A stretch of DNA of 56,872 nucleotides from Paenibacillus sp. Root444D2. Its GTDB lineage: Bacteria > Bacillota > Bacilli > Paenibacillales > NBRC-103111. The notes under the pieces were generated by a model. It searched no databases. It was not told the DNA's origin and saw only the letters and a program-made list of their open reading frames with translations. The position numbers and the translations under genes were made by a program. Shown here in pieces: positions 25,924 through 34,975 of this stretch. How positions within the stretch are numbered: position 1 is the stretch's first letter; each line of letters begins with the position of its first letter. Location: positions 1,226 to 58,097 of the forward strand of contig NZ_LMEO01000025.1 of assembly GCF_001426375.1 (NCBI RefSeq), read 5' to 3'.

Positions 25924-25968
25924 GAAAAAGCCCGCTTAAGCCGTTTTCTTGGCTTAGCGGGCTTTTTG
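25924..25968 (+). terminator. xylA terminator
   Basis: AAAAAGCCCGCTTAAGCC and GGCTTAGCGGGCTTTTT form a long stem, with a single bulge, directly after the stop codon. Confidence 0.92.
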
Positions 25969-25997
25969 GTTTACCTGACGGCTTGTGCAGATAACGC

Positions 25998-26330
25998 AGC
26001 TTCTCTCTGTAACGATGTTTTTCATCGCTAACGTATAGGCAACGCGGAAATTTGCCTCCTTAGCGTTATAAAACACGCTTAACATCGAGGAAATGACCAT
26101 TTCACTCCTAGCTTCTTTCTGTAACGATGCTTTCCATCGCTAACGTTTAGGTAACGGGGGAAATTGCCTCCTTAGCGCTATAAAACACGCTTAAAGTCGA
26201 GGGGAATGACCATTTCACTCCTAGCTTCTCTCTGTAACGATGTTTTCCATCGCTAACGTTTAGGTAACGCTGAAACTTGCCTCCTTAGCGCTATAAAACA
26301 CGCTTAAACTCGAGAGGAATGAGCAATGGG
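25998..26330. repeat. Three tandem units of about 112 bp (repeat family 2)
   Basis: Units start at 25998, 26110 and 26223 with AGCTTCT(C/T)TCTGTAACG. Each has a hairpin (AACGATG...CATCGCTAACG), then TTGCCTCCTTAGCG, ATAAAACACGCTTAA and GAATGA. The units are near-identical, which points to recent tandem duplication. The hairpin core is the one seen at 17,590-17,790. There is no coding frame. Confidence 0.88.
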
Positions 26331-26540
26331 GACAGGAACTCCATCTTAATATGCAAAATGCCCGCTCAGGCCAATAATTTCTTATCAACCATAATTTGCT
26401 CGAAAATGCCATCGACCAATACTAAGTAACGGAGACCGTCGATTCATTCATCCAATCTAGTTCTACATAGAGGTGTCTTAATCGGGATCCATCGTCAAAA
26501 TGCAATCCTGCACATCCTACAGGCCAATACGCCGGGGATT

Positions 26541-26800
26541 GTTGTAAAAAGTGCAACAATTGCAGCCTAAATCTCGCCTCTCTCCCTTCGTTGTTGCATA
26601 CTGTACAACAATTTTGCCCCCATTCAGGCCATTTCGGAGCAAATGGGTTCGAAATGTTGTACAAACTGCAACTTCAACTGGCAAAATAGCCTTTTTGCTT
26701 GTGAATTGTTGCAGAAATTACAGCATTGGTAATCGCTATAGCCCGGCTCTCTTCACGAAGCATACTGAACGACTCTAACATCGAATTTTGAGTAATTGCC
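26541..26800. repeat. Intergenic repeat, family 1, copy B
   Basis: From GTTGTAAAAAGTGCAACAAT to TCGAATTTTGAG this segment aligns base by base with 38,755-39,000, with scattered substitutions. Shared phrases include CCTAAATCTCGCCT, CTCCCTTCGTTGTTGCAT, TGTACAACAATTTTG and ATGTTGTACAAACTGCAACT. It is built from several short GTTGTA...TACAAC dyads. No gene. Confidence 0.85.
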
Positions 26801-26827
26801 CGATTAACTTCAGATTGTCTCTCAGAA

Positions 26828-26865
26828 AAAACAGAAAAGATCTCTGATCGAAGAGATCAGAGATC
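26828..26865 (-). terminator. Terminator of the second glycan locus (after mgtC)
   Basis: GATCTCTGATC and GATCAGAGATC form an 11-bp stem (26839-26865). On the minus strand it is followed by TTTTCTGTTTTTT. It ends the transcript carrying the uronyl hydrolase and MgtC genes. Confidence 0.85.
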
Positions 26866-26896
26866 CAAAAAGCTAGAACCACAAGCCTACCTTTTC

Positions 26897-27649
26897 TTAG
26901 GCCACCTTTTTATGAAAAATGAAGTTCGCAGCTTCCATTCTAACGACGATGTCCAGAGCGGCAATTTGTTCGTATGCGGCAAGCAGCTTCTCGTGCTTCG
27001 GACATCTTAAGCTGAAGCACAAGTGCATCATTGGGGTATTTCCGGTATTCCCTGATAAGGGGGAAGATTCGCTTCCTGGCATCATCTTTAGATTGGTGAC
27101 TTGGATACCCTGTTCCCCAAAACGGGAGGTAACCAAGCTGAGGAAGCCGGGATGTTCATTGATCATGATCTCAATTTCGTGGGTTCGGCGATGCCTTAGG
27201 AAATGCTTCTCCCACTTATTCAGAAGATACAAACTGATGAGTACTAAAAAGGTGCATACCAACGCCCCGGTAATAAAGCCTGCACCTACGCTCAAACCGA
27301 TAGCCGCTACCAACCAAACGGAAGCGGCGGTAGTCAACCCTTTAATAACACTGCCGTTTCGCAATATTGCGCCTGCGCCAAGAAAGCCGATGCCGCTGAC
27401 AACCTGTGCAGCCAAGCGGGACGGGTCTATACGGACGTTGGGTTCATTTACAAAGTCAGAGAATCCATACTCCGACAGCAGCATGATGGTGGCAGAACCT
27501 AAACAAACTAAAATATGCGTACGAAAACCCGCTGCATGATTGTTCAATTCCCGTTCAAGACCGATCAAACCGCCCAGAACGACCGCCAACACCATTCTAA
27601 CGATCAAATCTAAATGACTAATTTGCCAGACACTGCTCACAGTCGTCAT
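26897..27649 (-). CDS. MgtC/SapB-family membrane protein
   Basis: A 250-residue protein. The N-terminal half is the MgtC membrane domain with about five helices: RMVLAVVLGGLIGLERELNN, AAGFRTHILVCLGSATIML, and QVVSGIGFLGAGAILRNGSV followed by IKGLTTAASVWLVAAIGLSV. The C-terminal half is a soluble ACT-like domain (EIEIMINEHPGFLSLVTSRF). The family is linked to Mg2+ limitation and virulence in enterobacteria; its role in Firmicutes is unclear. Its ATG overlaps the TGA of the uronyl hydrolase gene (27646-27649), so it is translationally coupled to a sugar enzyme, an unusual partner. Confidence 0.92.
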   Translation of the reverse strand: MTTVSSVWQISHLDLIVRMVLAVVLGGLIGLERELNNHAAGFRTHILVCLGSATIMLLSEYGFSDFVNEPNVRIDPSRLAAQVVSGIGFLGAGAILRNGSVIKGLTTAASVWLVAAIGLSVGAGFITGALVCTFLVLISLYLLNKWEKHFLRHRRTHEIEIMINEHPGFLSLVTSRFGEQGIQVTNLKMMPGSESSPLSGNTGNTPMMHLCFSLRCPKHEKLLAAYEQIAALDIVVRMEAANFIFHKKVA

Positions 27650-29898
27650 CTATGCGTCACTTCAAGCGGCTGCGACAGCCATCGCTTCAGCTTCACGACT
27701 TCTGTCCCAGCCAGCATCATAATGCCAACACCGTGGTTGTCATTGGTTACGGTGAGCAGGTCCTTTTTATAATAATCAGCGGTAAAGGCATATCGCGAGC
27801 CGCTGCAAACTCCATGCACGTTGCCCTGAGCGTCGATGGCCAGACGGGTCAAACCGCCCCATGCCTTCAGCGAAGCATGGATGAAGCGATCTGGCTCCGT
27901 GAGCCAGCCGAATCGTACGCCTCTCGCAAAGGCATAGGCGAACATCGCGGTACACGAGGCTTCCTGATAGGCGTCGGGATCGTTCAATACCTGATGCCAC
28001 AGCCCGCTTTCAGCTTGCAGATCGGCATATCCCGCGCACAGCTCGTTAAAGAAATGCACTAACTCCGGGCGAGCTTCATGGTCTGCGGGTAGAACCTCCA
28101 GCACCTCTGTCAGCGAGAAGAGTGTCCATCCATTCCCACGCCCCCAAGGGATGCCGGTAGCCATGCCGTATTTGAAATCAAAGACATGCGACATGATGCG
28201 CTGATCCGGCATGTACAAATACTTGCGGAATAACAGAAATTGCTTCGCTGCTTCATCCAGCGCCTCGCTGCTTCCGGTTATCCCCGCATAGCGGCACAGA
28301 AACGGCGTGCTCATGTAGAGGTCATCAGCCCACATCGTATTCTCCGAATATTCATCCTGACATATCCGATAAAATGCACCATCTACCTTACGCTCCAATT
28401 GCACGAGTATGAAGTCGGCAATTCGCTGCGCTATCGGCAAGAAGCCCAAATCCTTGTCTTCCTGATAAGCTTCCAGCATCGCGGAACCAAAGGAACCGCA
28501 GTTATCCAGCATTTTCATCATAACCAACTGTTGATTGATCGCCGGGAAACCATACTTCTCTCGATCCCATAAGGAGTATTCGAACATTTCTGTGCAGCTT
28601 TGAACATGATCGAGGGCGTACCCGATAATATCAGGCCGCTCCAGCAACCGACCTGCTTGCAGCAGCCCATAAATGGTAACGCCAAGCGGGTAATCCCAAC
28701 GGGCATAATTCGTGACGTTGCCGACGGTCCACTTATTGCTCAGCATGGCATTCTCATAATAAGGACGTATCCAAGCGTCTGGACGGTCTAACTGCCAGTA
28801 CGTCTTGTCATCTGCAGCATCTGACTTTGAACTTTTGGCATAAATGCGATCGGTTCTTACTAATTCCTCATACGCTAACTCAACGCTGGAATCCAGTGGC
28901 CCCACATATAACCACGGCTCAGCTGACCCGTGAACCTTCTGAGGAGCGCTTAAAGGGACAACCTCTCCCCTAACAGAGGCATGAAATGTGAAGCCCCATG
29001 CATTATTTCCACAAATACTGCGGATTAACAGATCATGTTTGCCAAAAGATAGCGGCACTTCCACCTGAAAGCTGCCTTCTTCCGCGATCTCCAATACTTG
29101 CTTCCCATCCAGCCAAACGGTCAACGGTCCTGTCGCATGGCCCTTCAGCAGGCAAGCTTCTTCCCCTGAGCTTACTTTGTTCAGCTTCGTCCACGCGTAC
29201 GCTTGCTTACCAGGCTGTAAGCCGAATAATCGCTCGCAGACAGGCTTCGCAAGCTCACCTTCAGTCCACTCACAGGTCGGCAGCCAGCTCAGCCCGTACT
29301 CTTTCTCCGACGCTAAACCATTTGGCAGCGGACTAACTTCGAATAGATCCGTGTCGACCGGAGCAGAGTACACCCATCCTGCCTGACCACTCCTTTCAGC
29401 AAAGGGGGTAAGCACATTCAGAATTCGTACCTTCGCTTCATCAGATCCGAATAAGCAGCCAAAACCCGCAGCCGTATGCTTAGCTTTGATAAAAAGCCGG
29501 TTCCAGCCTTTCACAAAGTTCAGATTAAGCTTAACGCTTGCATCTGGCTTAATTTCATCTATTACGTTGGAACGATAGGCACGTTCATCATTGAAATAGA
29601 ACTCAATTGGCCCCAAACAGCGGAACAACACATCTAGGTTTCGTTCACCATCACTCCATACTAAACCATAGGCATATGAAAATTGGCCGGGTCTTGCTTC
29701 GGGAAATCTCCGCCCCAAATTCAAATCAAACATCCCATCCTCGTTTTGCAAAACGCCAGATTGGTAAAAGGCGCGGAAAGCAAACGGGACCGGCGGATTA
29801 GCCCCAATGTAGCGGTCCGCAAGCACCTTCAATGTTCGGTTATCGTCGTCTCCTAAGCGAGACTTTATACTCTCTTGCTCATTAAAATAAGTCGTCAT
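27646..29898 (-). CDS. GH105-type unsaturated uronyl (rhamnogalacturonyl) hydrolase with N-terminal beta domains
   Basis: A 750-residue protein without signal peptide, so probably cytoplasmic. The first 350 or so residues look like two beta-sandwich modules (LNLNFVKGWNRLFIKAKHTA; PLTVWLDGKQVLEIAEEGSF). From about residue 370 it is a GH88/GH105 (alpha/alpha)6 barrel: NYARWDYPLGVTIYGLLQA, the catalytic Asp in MWADDLYMSTPFLCRYAG (about 524), GIPWGRGNGWTLFSL and ASCTAMFAYAFARGV. GH105 enzymes remove the unsaturated uronic acid left by polysaccharide lyases. It is flanked by a probable lyase-like gene (14 nt upstream) and mgtC (overlap), in a locus with its own importer. The actual glycan is not known. 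Confidence 0.88.
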   Translation of the reverse strand: MTTYFNEQESIKSRLGDDDNRTLKVLADRYIGANPPVPFAFRAFYQSGVLQNEDGMFDLNLGRRFPEARPGQFSYAYGLVWSDGERNLDVLFRCLGPIEFYFNDERAYRSNVIDEIKPDASVKLNLNFVKGWNRLFIKAKHTAAGFGCLFGSDEAKVRILNVLTPFAERSGQAGWVYSAPVDTDLFEVSPLPNGLASEKEYGLSWLPTCEWTEGELAKPVCERLFGLQPGKQAYAWTKLNKVSSGEEACLLKGHATGPLTVWLDGKQVLEIAEEGSFQVEVPLSFGKHDLLIRSICGNNAWGFTFHASVRGEVVPLSAPQKVHGSAEPWLYVGPLDSSVELAYEELVRTDRIYAKSSKSDAADDKTYWQLDRPDAWIRPYYENAMLSNKWTVGNVTNYARWDYPLGVTIYGLLQAGRLLERPDIIGYALDHVQSCTEMFEYSLWDREKYGFPAINQQLVMMKMLDNCGSFGSAMLEAYQEDKDLGFLPIAQRIADFILVQLERKVDGAFYRICQDEYSENTMWADDLYMSTPFLCRYAGITGSSEALDEAAKQFLLFRKYLYMPDQRIMSHVFDFKYGMATGIPWGRGNGWTLFSLTEVLEVLPADHEARPELVHFFNELCAGYADLQAESGLWHQVLNDPDAYQEASCTAMFAYAFARGVRFGWLTEPDRFIHASLKAWGGLTRLAIDAQGNVHGVCSGSRYAFTADYYKKDLLTVTNDNHGVGIMMLAGTEVVKLKRWLSQPLEVTHR

Positions 29899-29912
29899 CT
29901 CGGCCTTCCTTT

Positions 29913-31658
29913 CTACAGTAGGCGAACCGTAAATGTCCGGTCGAACGGCGTCACCAGGTTCACATGGACGTATTTGCAGCCAGCCGGATGTTGGTCTTCA
30001 CGAAGCACAGGCAGCAAATGCTCGTAGGCGCCTGTTGAAATCTCAATCGCATCTTCATCCACCGCATATGTCATAGATCCATTTTTCAAGAAATATTTCC
30101 CTGCCTCGGTTTGGACTAGATCACTGCCGCTAACCGTACCCTCGTCTCCCAGAATAAAGGATAACTGCGTGAATACATCTTCTCGCTCATCTGAAAGGAT
30201 ACGAATCTTCCATTCCCCGTCTCCTTGTGTAATTTCTGCTTGAAACTCAAGGGTTTGCAGATGTGTCATCGGCCGATGCTGATGCGGAAGCAAGTACCAA
30301 GGACTGAGTGTCGATCTCTCCGCGGACTCCGGCAGAAATTGACGCGGAATCGGTCCGTTATATCCTTTTTCCAGTACAATTCCTAGCTTATAAACGCCTT
30401 CCTCTGCAGTGAGATGCGCGAACTTCACTATTCCAGGCGAGAAAGATGTAGACAACTTAATGCCCAGCAGCCTAACTTTTCCATGGCGAAGGGAGAAGAA
30501 TGACGGCGTCTGCGGCATAATCGTCACGCTTTGATCAAGCTCCCGAATACGCACAAGCGGAGCGCCGAAGGCTAAGTGCATACTGCTGTGTTCAATTTTC
30601 ATATGGTGGCCTACGCCATCGATTTGCGCCAGATGCTCATTGATCGGATGATGCTCATTGATAACTTGGACATATCGATCGGGAAGCGATGTCCGCTCCA
30701 AATCGGAAATATCTGCTTCGGGATACAGCAATAAACCCAAAAGCGCATTGTTATTTACCGCTTCCGCATGCTTGATAAAGGTACCTGCATAGTCCGACAT
30801 TGCAGCGAATAAAGGATCTTTATCGTGAGCAGCCATTAAGCGATAAATGAGGAAGTAAGTCGCCATATTAAACGTTTGCCCGAAATCTTGCCGTCCAGAA
30901 TAATCGGTTACCACCTCACCGGATGGATGGATCAAATACACCATCATGCGCAAATTGCGGCGCACACATTCTAATAATTCTGGACGGTTTAGCACACGAC
31001 CCGTATGGTATAAAGCGATATCGCTGACGGCATTATAGATGCCGTTGCTGCGCTCCGTCCATTCGCCGTCATGTGTGATATCCATACCTTCTGCCAACCA
31101 TTCATCTGCTCTAGCTACCAGCTCAGGCATTTGAAAAATCTCGTACAGCAGAGAAAGTGCCGCTGTAATAACCCAGCGATGGTTCGGTGTATGACATCCA
31201 CCTGTCAGCATAGCAGGGATCGTACGCTCCAGGAAGAGCTTCAGCTTTACAGAGGCAGGCTTCACAGCCGCCCAGTCATGCGCCTCAAGCAGTTGATAGA
31301 TTTGCGTAACCCCGCCTACAACAAAGGCTGTATCTGGTGGAGAATTATAGTTCGTTGAACCTAAAGAGATCGTACCGTCGGCATGCTGGCGATTCAAAAT
31401 GAAATCCGCTGCTTTGTCGAAAGCGGCTAAGAGTGTCTCATCGTGATAGTAACGTGAATCTGGATTAACGATAGCGGAAGCCCATACGGCCAAAACGCTC
31501 GGCGTGCTGAGATGATTGACACGAGCAATGCCCGTTTCATCAATAATACCGCCAACATATTTCGATGTAGGATCAAGCACCTGCCGCTGCAGCATAGCTG
31601 ATGTATGTTCGTCATAAATGTGTACCAACTGTTTATAAGTAGCGTCCATGCTGATCAC
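29913..31658 (-). CDS. Uncharacterised probable (alpha/alpha) barrel plus beta-sandwich glycan enzyme
   Basis: A 581-residue protein without signal peptide. The first 350 or so residues are helical with regularly spaced motifs typical of an (alpha/alpha) toroid: HLSTPSVLAVWASAI, GGCHTPNHRWVITAALSLLY, NGIYNAVSDIALYHTGRVL and YSGRQDFGQTFNMATYFLIY. The rest is rich in beta strands (from about 370: IKIEHSSMHLAF-like, then FSPGIVKFAHLTAEEG). This layout is common to polysaccharide lyases and heparinase II/III-like enzymes, and the Asn-His pair in PNHRW could be catalytic, but no named family is recognised. It lies between a sugar isomerase-like gene (3-nt gap) and a GH105 gene, so it most likely acts on the same imported oligosaccharide. 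Confidence 0.6.
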   Translation of the reverse strand: MISMDATYKQLVHIYDEHTSAMLQRQVLDPTSKYVGGIIDETGIARVNHLSTPSVLAVWASAIVNPDSRYYHDETLLAAFDKAADFILNRQHADGTISLGSTNYNSPPDTAFVVGGVTQIYQLLEAHDWAAVKPASVKLKLFLERTIPAMLTGGCHTPNHRWVITAALSLLYEIFQMPELVARADEWLAEGMDITHDGEWTERSNGIYNAVSDIALYHTGRVLNRPELLECVRRNLRMMVYLIHPSGEVVTDYSGRQDFGQTFNMATYFLIYRLMAAHDKDPLFAAMSDYAGTFIKHAEAVNNNALLGLLLYPEADISDLERTSLPDRYVQVINEHHPINEHLAQIDGVGHHMKIEHSSMHLAFGAPLVRIRELDQSVTIMPQTPSFFSLRHGKVRLLGIKLSTSFSPGIVKFAHLTAEEGVYKLGIVLEKGYNGPIPRQFLPESAERSTLSPWYLLPHQHRPMTHLQTLEFQAEITQGDGEWKIRILSDEREDVFTQLSFILGDEGTVSGSDLVQTEAGKYFLKNGSMTYAVDEDAIEISTGAYEHLLPVLREDQHPAGCKYVHVNLVTPFDRTFTVRLL

Positions 31659-31661
31659 CTT

Positions 31662-32609
31662 TTAACCTTTCATAGCTGCAATTTTACTTGTAATAAGCCT
31701 GTGGCTTTCATCAATCTCGTCCGGCTGGCACACAGCCTTCAACTCATACACTTTGACCTTGGCAAAATCAATCGCTTCTAGAAAATGATCAAAATATTGC
31801 AGATCTTTACTGTGTACATAAGGACACCAGTGATCGGACAGCTCTAGCGTTTCATGGATGTGTACGCCATAAATATAGCGTTTCACTTCCTCCAGCTCCT
31901 TCAAGTTGTCATACAAGCCCATCCGATCCATCATCATGGCATGGCCAATGTCGTACCACAAGTAAACCGGACCGCCCTTCAGGTTCTCGCAAATGGTCTT
32001 CGCCTCCATTAAAGTCGGCATCTGATATGATCTAGAGCGTGTTTCGATGCCAATGGCCACAGACCATCCTTGTTTGGCAGCATGCTCGCTCACTTGCTCC
32101 AGACTTTCTTGAATCCGCTTAGTGTAGAGCGGGCTCAACCGCTCCCGTCTTTCGGACATGTCCTTCCAAAGCTTTTGATATTCCGGTGAATCCTTCCCGT
32201 GATCTCTGTAAAGCTTTTTCAAATCCAAATCAATGTTATATTCGAAAGGCACTTCGCCTGGATGCACGACAACGGCCTTCGCTCCATAGCGGTTCGCATA
32301 TTCCATAGACCGAATCAACAGCTCCACGGATCGCTTGCGCTTCAGCTCATCATCGAAACCAAGCATGACGGAATCTGTATCGTAATCCTTATCATTAATG
32401 AAAGGGAACACATTGTGTACACTGGATACGCCAATTTCCCCTTTTTCGATCATCGGCTCAATCGTCTTCATCATTTCTTCCGTCACGTTATAGTTCAATT
32501 CCACCTGATGAAAGCCGAGCTCTTTGATTTCCTCTATCATGTTCCTTCCAATCGTATGCTTTTTAATATTCCAGCAGGTAGAAAATGAGTATTCCCCTTT
32601 GTCCAGCAT
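31662..32609 (-). CDS. Sugar phosphate isomerase/epimerase-like TIM-barrel protein
   Basis: A 315-residue member of the xylose-isomerase-like TIM-barrel (AP endonuclease 2) superfamily. Metal-binding segments are present: VVVHPGE, AIGIETRS, LWYDIGHAMMMD and GVHIHETLELSDHW, with a final YELKAVC. It may isomerise or epimerise a keto-sugar released in the pathway; the substrate is unknown. AGGAGGAAC precedes the ATG. It is the first gene after an internal terminator and begins the isomerase-581 aa protein-GH105-MgtC stretch. Confidence 0.82.
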   Translation of the reverse strand: MLDKGEYSFSTCWNIKKHTIGRNMIEEIKELGFHQVELNYNVTEEMMKTIEPMIEKGEIGVSSVHNVFPFINDKDYDTDSVMLGFDDELKRKRSVELLIRSMEYANRYGAKAVVVHPGEVPFEYNIDLDLKKLYRDHGKDSPEYQKLWKDMSERRERLSPLYTKRIQESLEQVSEHAAKQGWSVAIGIETRSRSYQMPTLMEAKTICENLKGGPVYLWYDIGHAMMMDRMGLYDNLKELEEVKRYIYGVHIHETLELSDHWCPYVHSKDLQYFDHFLEAIDFAKVKVYELKAVCQPDEIDESHRLITSKIAAMKG

Positions 32610-32650
32610 GTTTGTTCCTCCTCAGAGCTTTGTTGTCATCATTTCTCTCA

Positions 32651-32704
32651 AATGAAGAAAAGCCAGATTACCCTTATTTCTTTGCAGGGAATGATCTGGC
32701 CTTT
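32651..32704 (-). terminator. Internal terminator or attenuator of the second glycan locus
   Basis: On the minus strand GCCAGAT-C-ATTCCCT and AGGGTAATCTGGC pair around about 11 nt and are followed by TTTTCTT. It lies just after the second oxidoreductase gene and before the isomerase gene, so it probably reduces downstream expression. Confidence 0.75.
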
Positions 32705-32718
32705 CCTCAAGGAAGCCT

Positions 32719-33741
32719 TTATTCCGCTAGGTCACTCAGCCTACATACAGCACCTGAGCGTGCCGATAAAGTCGAAGCTTCCATTAAACGGGTCAAATCA
32801 AGGGCTATTTGTATATTTTCAGAAGCTGTCGTTCCATTTCGAATATGTGACACCCATTGTTCAAAGGGAGAAGGGAGATTCTCAGGCAGATTCGTGACCA
32901 CTTGCCACCCTGTTGCTGCTTCACCTTCCAGTTTGTGGCTTCGAACTAACAGCTTGTCATCCGTTCTCGTGTACATAAGACTGCCTTCCGTTCCTTGCAC
33001 CTCAATATCAAATTGTGAGTAGTTATTTACGAATCCCGCCTCAACAATGCCTATTGCTCCATTTGGATAACGTAAAGTCGCTACCGCACTATCCTCTACC
33101 TCTCGCGCTGTGATATAAGCGAAACTTGCACTAACACTTTCTGGTAAGCCCAGAAATAAGCGTGTTAAGTACATCGGATGGCAGCCAAGGTCCATCAATG
33201 CCCCTCCCCCGCACTCCTCTAAGTTGAAGAAATGGGATGGCAGTGAACCATTCGGATTTTTCTCTGTTCGCAATGCGCCGTTATGAGCAAGCCGTATACG
33301 AACTGTCGTTACAGTGCCAAGCTGACCCTCCCGAATGAAGGTATGTACAGCTTGTGTAAACCAGGTATACAGCCGGGGTAGAGAAACCGTTAGCTTGACC
33401 CCAGCCGCCTCAACTGCAGCCAATATCTCCTTACATTCCTTCGTCGTGGTAGCTATAACTTTTTCAGTAAAGATATGCTTACCCGCTTTGGCTGCTGCGA
33501 TGATGACGTCCCGGTGCCGATTCGTCGGCGTATCCACAATAACGGCGTCGATATCCGGATTGGCCAAAAGCGCATGCAAATCGGCATAAAAGCTAACACC
33601 ATACTCCTCAGCCTTTTGCCTTCCTCGTTCGGGAACTTCATCCCATACAGCCACGATTTCGGTACCCGGGTGCTCGGCGGCTAGACGTGCATAATCCTTT
33701 GCATGAACATGCCAAAAGCTCAACATCGCTACTCTAGTCAT
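32719..33741 (-). CDS. Gfo/Idh/MocA-family oxidoreductase
   Basis: A 340-residue NAD(P)-dependent sugar or inositol dehydrogenase-like protein. It has an N-terminal Rossmann domain (RVAMLSFWHVHAKDYARLAA, VWDEVPERGRQKAEEYGV) with the conserved FTEKVI in place of the usual CEKP. The C-terminal alpha/beta domain contains GGGALMDLGCHPMYLTRLF. The nucleotide-binding glycine motif at the N-terminus is degenerate (LSFWHVHA instead of GxGxxG), so cofactor binding may differ. It follows a second such enzyme by 27 nt. Confidence 0.88.
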   Translation of the reverse strand: MTRVAMLSFWHVHAKDYARLAAEHPGTEIVAVWDEVPERGRQKAEEYGVSFYADLHALLANPDIDAVIVDTPTNRHRDVIIAAAKAGKHIFTEKVIATTTKECKEILAAVEAAGVKLTVSLPRLYTWFTQAVHTFIREGQLGTVTTVRIRLAHNGALRTEKNPNGSLPSHFFNLEECGGGALMDLGCHPMYLTRLFLGLPESVSASFAYITAREVEDSAVATLRYPNGAIGIVEAGFVNNYSQFDIEVQGTEGSLMYTRTDDKLLVRSHKLEGEAATGWQVVTNLPENLPSPFEQWVSHIRNGTTASENIQIALDLTRLMEASTLSARSGAVCRLSDLAE

Positions 33742-33768
33742 GAAAGAATGGCCTCATTTCGGGTTATT

Positions 33769-34848
33769 TTAGTCAAAATAAACCGCTTTTCCCGTTCTAT
33801 TGGATTCGTAGATAGCCTCGAGTATTTCGGAAACCACACACGATTGCTCTGGCGTTACAATAGGCTGCTTATCGTTCATTACAGCATCAATCCATGTACG
33901 GATTTCTTTATCCGACATGCTCTCTTTTTTACCCTCGTAGAAGTCTGCACCTTTGGCATCGAATTGCAACTGATTGACGTATAAACGACTGTGGTTTTCG
34001 CCATTTATGCGTAAGCCATCCTGCATGTCCGCTCCGCCTTCTGTACCGCAAAGCGTACACTTTGCTTCCTTCGTATCCAATGTATTTAAAGCCCAACTCG
34101 CCTCCACCATCACAGTCGCGCCATTTTTCATCACGATCATCGCAAATGCGGAGTCTTCCACTTTGAATTTCTCAGGATCCCAAGGACCCCATGAATTTGC
34201 GGCATTTTCTTTCCGTGACAGCTTATGATAAGCGGTGCCAAGCACCACCTTAGGTTCGTAGTTATTCATCATCCACAGCGTTAAATCGAGAGCATGTGTA
34301 CCGATGTCGATCAGCGGGCCTCCGCCTTGTTTGTCTTCATCCAGAAATACACCCCAAGTTGGAACCCCACGCCTGCGAATGGCATGCGCTTTGGCAAAAT
34401 AAATGTCGCCTAGATCACCGTCTTCAACCACTTTCTTCAAATACTGACTATCCGCTCGGAAGCGATTATTGTAGCCAATGGTCAGCTTCTTACCTGTACG
34501 CTTAGCTGCTTCAACCATACGCCTAGCATCGGCGGCTGTTTTGGCCATCGGCTTTTCACACATGACGTGCTTGCCTGCTTCCATAGCTGCGATCGAAATC
34601 TCCGCATGCGAGTCATTTGGAGTACAGACATGAACGACGTCAATCGAAGCATCAGCAAGAAGCTCATAATAGTTCTCAAACACCTTCGCCCCGGGAGCAC
34701 CAAACTTCTCTGCCGCTTGCTGAGCACGCTCAAGCACGATATCAAAAAAACCAATAATTTCGACCTGCTCTATCTTTGCTAGGCTGGGTAAGTGCTTACC
34801 TGTTGCTATACCGCCGCAGCCAATGATGGCGACTTTCACCTTGTTCAT
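33769..34848 (-). CDS. Gfo/Idh/MocA-family oxidoreductase
   Basis: A 359-residue dehydrogenase-like protein with a canonical nucleotide site: VAIIGCGGIATGKHLPSLAK, FFDIVLERAQQAAEKFGAPG and MCEKPMAKTAADARRMVEAA. The Lys of EKP is the usual catalytic base. The C-terminal half has GGGPLIDIGTHALDLTLWMM. It probably oxidises or reduces a sugar from the imported oligosaccharide. It comes first after the binding-protein gene, separated from it by a large stem-loop. Confidence 0.92.
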   Translation of the reverse strand: MNKVKVAIIGCGGIATGKHLPSLAKIEQVEIIGFFDIVLERAQQAAEKFGAPGAKVFENYYELLADASIDVVHVCTPNDSHAEISIAAMEAGKHVMCEKPMAKTAADARRMVEAAKRTGKKLTIGYNNRFRADSQYLKKVVEDGDLGDIYFAKAHAIRRRGVPTWGVFLDEDKQGGGPLIDIGTHALDLTLWMMNNYEPKVVLGTAYHKLSRKENAANSWGPWDPEKFKVEDSAFAMIVMKNGATVMVEASWALNTLDTKEAKCTLCGTEGGADMQDGLRINGENHSRLYVNQLQFDAKGADFYEGKKESMSDKEIRTWIDAVMNDKQPIVTPEQSCVVSEILEAIYESNRTGKAVYFD

Positions 34849-34902
34849 TTCTATTTCCCCCTATGATGTGATCAACTATCCGATGATATGAAAAATGAAT
34901 GA

Positions 34903-34959
34903 AGCTGGACATTCAAGCGATGTCTGCAAGGGCAGGCAATCGCATATCCATGTCCAGCT
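34903..34959 (-). other. Large intercistronic stem-loop after the binding-protein gene
   Basis: AGCTGGACAT (34903-34912) pairs with ATGTCCAGCT (34950-34959). An inner stem, GCGAT/ATCGC and CTGC/GCAG, lies around AAGG. Only a weak U-rich stretch follows on the minus strand. Its place suggests that it protects the upstream transporter mRNA or partly ends transcription. Confidence 0.65.
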
Positions 34960-34975
34960 CCTCCTTCAAAATCAG

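Noticed and set aside
25998..26330. The triple repeat as a CRISPR array
   Set aside because: The whole unit of about 112 bp is repeated with no unique spacers, and there are no cas genes.
27646..29898. Secreted polysaccharide lyase role for the 750-residue protein
   Set aside because: It has no signal peptide and carries GH105 motifs; it is more likely a cytoplasmic hydrolase.
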